Source: Dermatemys mawii
Lineage: Eukaryota > Chordata > Testudines > Dermatemydidae
Reading direction: 5' to 3'
Length of the DNA stretch: 64,000 nt
Assembly: GCA_007922305.1 (NCBI GenBank)
Contig: ML677386.1
Location: forward strand, 10,831,830 to 10,895,829
Below are positions 59,800-64,000 of this stretch, in pieces. Positions within the stretch are counted from its first letter, which is position 1, and every line of letters begins with the position of its first letter. Both the position numbers and the translations under genes were made by a program. The notes under the pieces were generated by a model. That model ran no database searches, was not told the DNA's origin, and saw nothing but the letters and a program-made list of their open reading frames with translations.

Positions 59800-59903
59800 A
59801 AAGCTTGTCTCGGTCACCAACAGAAGTTGATCTAATAAAAGACATTACCTCCCCAACCTTGTCTCTCCAATATCCTGGAACCAACATGACTACACAACAC
59901 TGT
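59800..59903 (+). mobile_element. Penelope-like element tail (forward orientation)
   Basis: AAAGCTTGTCTCGGTCACCA, GAAGTTGATCTAATAAAAGA, CAACCTTGTCTCTCCAATAT and CCAACATGACTACACAACAC form the complete tail. The design (AAGCTT, AATAAA, then CCAACACGGCTAC-like) parallels the tail of the element at 27800-28470. Confidence 0.65.
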
Positions 59904-60671
59904 ACTTTCATATGAACTATTGTTTTGTAATCAGCATTTGTGACCCAAGGACTTCTAGGTGCCAACTGCCAAAAGGCACAGGGTATACAGATCCTTAGAT
60001 TCACCCCCCTCTCCACAAAAATACCCCTCATGTAAGGACTCTAATGAAAGTCTGTTTCACATTAGTCATCACAATGTTTGGAAAATATATATACGCTGAA
60101 AATTATGTTCTTGTACAGGTCATTAAAAGGCAGCATACCTTGAGAGACACTTCTACAGACAGGAGGTGGGAGACACTTATCTTCCTGGTGGACCATTGTG
60201 TATCTAACAATAGAAATCTGTCAGCATACTGCCTCACATGATAAAGAGCTTAGATTTCAGAAGGAAATTGACAGGAAGAGGTAAACAGCAGGGTATGGGG
60301 GCGGGGCAGGGGAGAGAAGAGACTATTTTCAAATGAACATCAAAGGTCTGGTGTATCTGGTGGTGCAGACACACATTGGCATTCCCTCAATCAGCCATCC
60401 TGGCTGAAAACGCTGGGGAAAGGACTTGAGGTGAGCTATCCAATAAGAAACAGATAGTCTTGTGAATTAAATTTAGGCTCTAGAAACCATGTTATGATTT
60501 TGTTTTATATGTAACCATTTGTTTCCAATATTCTTACTTACTATCATTTGAATATCTTCTTTGATAATACATTTATTCTGGTGTTCCCTATAAATAGATC
60601 TAAGTACTGTGTGTTAAGTGGAGCAGTGAATCTTGTAAGCTGATGTGAACTATTTTTTTTGGAGTAGACTG

Positions 60672-61024
60672 CAGCAGTGTCCAATAGAAATTCGATGCTA
60701 GCCACAGTTGTGGTTTTGAATTTTTCTTCTTATTCACCACATTTTAAAAAAGGATTTAAAAACATACTAAAAACATTTATTTTTGTATTAATATAAAAAA
60801 ATAAGTAGATATTACAAAAAATATTAATAGGTACTACTAACACAAAATTACTTCAGTGTAACACTTTGCATTCTTTTTCTTGAATCACAACCCTGGAATA
60901 TATAATTCATACCATCTTCCGGTACTGCTGTCTTCAATACACCAATGCATTGCTCATGCATTAGCCACAATTCAAAAGCCTATTCACCACATGTAGCTAG
61001 TGGCGAACGTATTGAACACCGCTG
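60672..61024. mobile_element. hAT-Charlie-like element remnant (about 353 bp)
   Basis: Left CAGCAGTGTCCAATAGAAA and right CGTATTGAACACCGCTG are inverted termini. GCTAGCCACAGTTGTGG near the left and CACATGTAGCTAGTGGCG near the right also pair. The interior is AT-rich, and no exact TSD was resolved. It resembles a widespread vertebrate family with the terminus CAGTGTTGTCCAATAGAA. Confidence 0.7.
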
Positions 61025-61037
61025 GAGTACAGAATTA

Positions 61038-61259
61038 GGCTATATTTACACTACGCACCTTTTAGGGACACAGCTGTACTGCTAAAAGGTGAGAAGTGTA
61101 GCTGCTGTTTGTCAGCAGGCGCTCTCCCATCAATAAAGCGCTGTTCACACCAGCGCTTTTCATCAGCAAAACTTTTGTCATTTGGGATGCATGTGTGTGT
61201 TTTTTCACACCCCTAAATGACAAAAGTTTCTTCGTTCAGGTTCCAGTGTACACAAAACC
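61038..61259. mobile_element. Harbinger-like MITE (222 bp)
   Basis: Left GGCTATATTTACACTACG and right AGTGTACACAAAACC are inverted termini with TTA on both sides (61035-61037 and 61260-61262). An internal hairpin pairs AAACTTTTGTCATTTGGGA with CCCTAAATGACAAAAGTTT. Confidence 0.8.
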
Positions 61260-62107
61260 TTAGTGTTCTGAGAGTGTTCAGGGAAACAGGGTCTGGACAT
61301 TCTAGAGATGCTTGGAGGTTGGTATGTGCCTGTTGTTAACATGTACAGAGAGAGCAAGGCATGTTTGCATTTTCAGAGGCTGGTGGAATTGGCGAGCTGA
61401 TCCACAGCAGGTACACCACAAAACTTCCTCACACTAAGGACAGATGGTACCAAGGTACATCACAGCATCCAAGAACCATTTCCTAAAATATAGCTTCAGG
61501 GACTAATACAGCATAAAAATAACGAAGTACCCCTGGAAATAAAAGCATAACACACATTTTTATGCCAACAAGAAACACTGACGTCAAGTAAACACCAAAT
61601 ATATCTAAAAAATAGTCTCCTGATCTTGTTTAGATTAATTTCTTTTGGAAGCTGCAGTGTCAGATCTATTTCTCTGTTTCAGTTATTGAAGTGAGACTAT
61701 CACTTCCAAGCATTGCACAAGAGTTCAGTGTTTCAGTCACTTTCAGGATCCCTGGGCAGTAATGCATTTTTTATGCTTGGAACATGAATCTGGCCTATTT
61801 ATTTTTGCTATGGCCTTTGATTCCCAGATAGTTTCCTTAATACATGCCAGAAAACAGAATAAGATACAACAGTATAACTGGGCTGGCCAATGAAGTCTTG
61901 GTGTTCTGTCCCACTCACCACTCAGTATTCGACTATTCATTGCCATGTATATCCCTATGATAGACAATCCACTCGTGTGTGGTTCTTCCAAACAGATACA
62001 TTTAATCAATGTCTAGTTTCACAGAAACCTAAAATGATTGTATCTGTTATCTTTGAATTGGATTAATTGTTAAGATCTAATGCCTAAGTTGTGTCTACTA
62101 TCTACAC

Positions 62108-62490
62108 CAGGGATCTCAAACTCAAATCACCACGAGAGCCACATGAGGGCTAGTACATTGGCCCGAGGACCGTATCATTTACACCTTTTCACATAAAGGT
62201 ACAAAAGCTCCCAGCTGCCCTCGGCCCCACCCCCACTCCACCCCTTCCATGAAGCCCTGCTCCTGCCCTGTCTCTTCCCATCCCTATTCCAACCCCTTCC
62301 CTAAATCCCCACCCCACCCCTTCTCTGCCCCCTCCCCATAGCGCATGGCTCCCCACTCCCCCCACATGGAAAGCGCTAAGCACCGCCAAACAGTTGTTTG
62401 GCAACAGGAAGCACCTAGAGGTAGGCAAAGGAGCAGGGAAATGGCATGTGGGGATGGTGGGCAGCCACAAGAAATCACTCCAGACCCCTG
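62108..62490 (+). mobile_element. hAT-type element, C-rich (383 bp)
   Basis: Left CAGGGATCTCAAACTCAAAT and right CAGACCCCTG, inverted. Flanks ATCTACAC (62100-62107) and GTCTACAC (62491-62498) form an 8-bp TSD with one mismatch. GAGAGCCACATGAGGGCTAG and GGCCCGAGGACCGTATC near the left end are typical. The ORFs in it are incidental. Confidence 0.85.
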
Positions 62491-63518
62491 GTCTACACAA
62501 AGTAGTCATGAAATTTTCCTTCTGTTTCTCTACTAATAGTGCAATCCCACATAGTGGGAGCACCAATACAGACCAGCTACTGCATTTTGATCACTATTTT
62601 TTCTAGCTCTTCTCAGAGGAGGCTAGTAATCAGTGCTAAAAACACCACTGACCTGTCTACACCAACACACTCTGTTGCTAGCACCTGTTGAACTGTCCTG
62701 GTACTAGAGAAACAGTGGAAGCCACAATGGAGAATTTCAGAAAAACCTCAGTATCAGTAAGGACTTACGGTCAAGAGCCAGTTACAACAGTACATGCAAA
62801 GAACCAGAAAATGTTCTGCATTCTGATGCACTTCACATGACATTGAAATTGAAGATGTAGGTTGGTCAAATACAATGGAATTTATCAGTCTTTTTACACA
62901 GGATTAATAATTTACACTTATGTAGACAGGTTTCATTAGAGGATCTCAAGGAACTTTAAGGCAGCTGATCTAATAAAACTAAATCTCTATTATGAGTTTA
63001 AATTTGTCTTGAAAGCTCCATTAAAGATGCTTGTCAAGGCACTTCAGCTTCATTACTCGAGAATTCAGCTGGCATTTTTAGTAGTCACTATTTCTGCAAG
63101 GACACTTTGCAAAATCCAAGCTCATTTCTGCCAACTACTTTTTTAAACATAGCTGACAAGGTCATGATTAGTACCAAACTGGATTTATTTCAAAGTCAAC
63201 TTTCCACATAGAAAAAAATATGCAAACAGTATTTCTATGGTTCCACAAATCAGAGCAAGAATTGAGGATGCAGCATTAGTAAAGCAGATAAATGGATGCA
63301 CAATTATGTTGCTTAAGAGCATAAATGAAAGAGAAGAAATAGTCCTATTGGACCTGGAGTAAAAGGCTCAGTCAATACAGAAAGTTAAGATTAAAAAAAA
63401 AGACAAAAAAAGACTAAGGCTGCAGCATGAAACTCTACATTTTAATAATATAAGGTAAATATCCAGTTTTCAAGATTTCTGGCTGTTGATTTTTCAGTCA
63501 ATGGTAGTTTAGAACTAA

Positions 63519-63690
63519 CGACAGATCTACACTATAAACTTACATTGGCATAACTGAAAAATCCACATTCCTGAATGATGCAGTTATACTGATCTAACAA
63601 GGGGTGAAGACATCACAAAGAGAAGCTCTCCCTTTGGCCTAATAGTGTCACCAGTGAAGCGCTAGCAGCGTTTTCAATGCAGACCTGCCC
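63519..63690. mobile_element. Harbinger-like MITE (172 bp)
   Basis: Left CGACAGATCTACACTATAAA and right AATGCAGACCTGCCC, flanked by TAA and TTA, consistent with a TWA-type target site. Internal GCAGTTATACTGATCTAAC and AGTGAAGCGCTAGC fit this family. Confidence 0.6.
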
Positions 63691-64000
63691 TTAGTAATAC
63701 CAAAATGATGGCAGATGGGATAATCAAGCCCAAAATCTCTCATCAATCATATAGTAGCTTTCCGGCATTTGCCACTATGAACAAATGTATATAACATCTC
63801 AGAACATCAGAAGAATGACCATACATAGTACAGGTATACTTGGGAATAGATCATTTTAGAAGTAAGGAAAAGAAAGAATTCATTAAGTTATAAAATGAGA
63901 TTGTACTCATTTCTTTTATGCCCAATCTTCCAAGCCAGATGTGCAGAAGTGCACTATTGTAGCAATATTACAGGAGCTTCTTGTACAGAGAAACGAAGTT

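Larger units (their letters stand above)
56584..64000 (-). other. TOMM20: TOMM20 intron 1 (partial)
   Basis: At least 7.4 kb upstream of exon 2 with no match to exon 1, so exon 1 lies to the right of the window. Contents are a CR1 tail (57101-57210), a hAT (57559-57866) abutting a Harbinger-like MITE (57872-58087), inverted Penelope tails (59602-59903), a hAT and Harbinger-like pair (60672-61259), a CpG-poor C-rich hAT (62108-62490) and a Harbinger-like MITE (63519-63690). The stretches 58091-59601, 59904-60671, 61263-62099 and 62499-63515 look like unique AT-rich intron. Confidence 0.8.

Noticed and set aside
62200..62345. C-rich stretch considered as a CpG island or TOMM20 exon 1
   Set aside because: It is poor in CpG and lies inside a hAT element with an 8-bp TSD. 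It encodes nothing like the TOM20 N-terminus.
56584..64000. Intronic H/ACA snoRNA (human TOMM20 hosts SNORA14B)
   Set aside because: I could not recognise a two-hairpin H/ACA unit. In human it lies near exon 1, which is outside this window.
1..64000. CRISPR arrays, operons, tRNA and rRNA genes
   Set aside because: No regularly spaced repeats, no bacterial gene organisation and no intact tRNA or rRNA were seen. The only RNA-gene-like pieces are SINE fragments.

Overview
The window is vertebrate nuclear DNA and most likely comes from a turtle (inferred). The evidence is the repeat content: CR1 LINE 3' ends finishing in a 'tctatgag'-type tail, Penelope-like elements, many hAT and Harbinger-like MITEs of the sort known from turtle genomes, and scattered MIR/L2 relics. 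Coding density is very low and nothing is organised as an operon.

The only host gene I can support is TOMM20, on the minus strand at the right side. Exons 2 to 5 (residues 41-145 of the 145-residue mitochondrial import receptor) lie at 56537-56583, 55634-55715, 54294-54436 and 52023-52067, all in frame with GT/AG introns. A polyadenylation signal lies at 51666-51671. Exon 1, which encodes the membrane anchor, together with the promoter, must lie beyond position 64000. Intron 1 fills 56584-64000 and holds a CR1 tail, several hAT and Harbinger-like MITEs, and a Penelope-like pair in inverted orientation.

Positions 1-51650 are the 3' flank of TOMM20. In human the corresponding side of TOMM20 is a gene desert of several hundred kb reaching towards IRF2BP2, which agrees with finding no exon here. 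This part is a mosaic of old transposons: LTR-like remnants (about 30-870 and 17190-18340), CR1 copies (4.5, 11, 24.3, 40.5, 42.1-43.8 and 47.6 kb), a Penelope-like element with a GIY-YIG endonuclease remnant (27.8-28.5 kb), hAT MITEs with 8-bp target-site duplications, Harbinger-like MITEs with TWA-type duplications, short palindromic repeats and MIR/L2 fragments.

The most notable structures are a nearly perfect 77-bp inverted repeat with a 258-bp spacer at 6488-6900, a CR1 carrying two nested hAT insertions (42145-43808), a hAT sitting on the terminus of a Harbinger-like MITE (57551-58090), and the inverted Penelope tails (59602-59903). I found no convincing new protein-coding system. The longest ORFs away from TOMM20 show no recognisable domains or lie in repeats.
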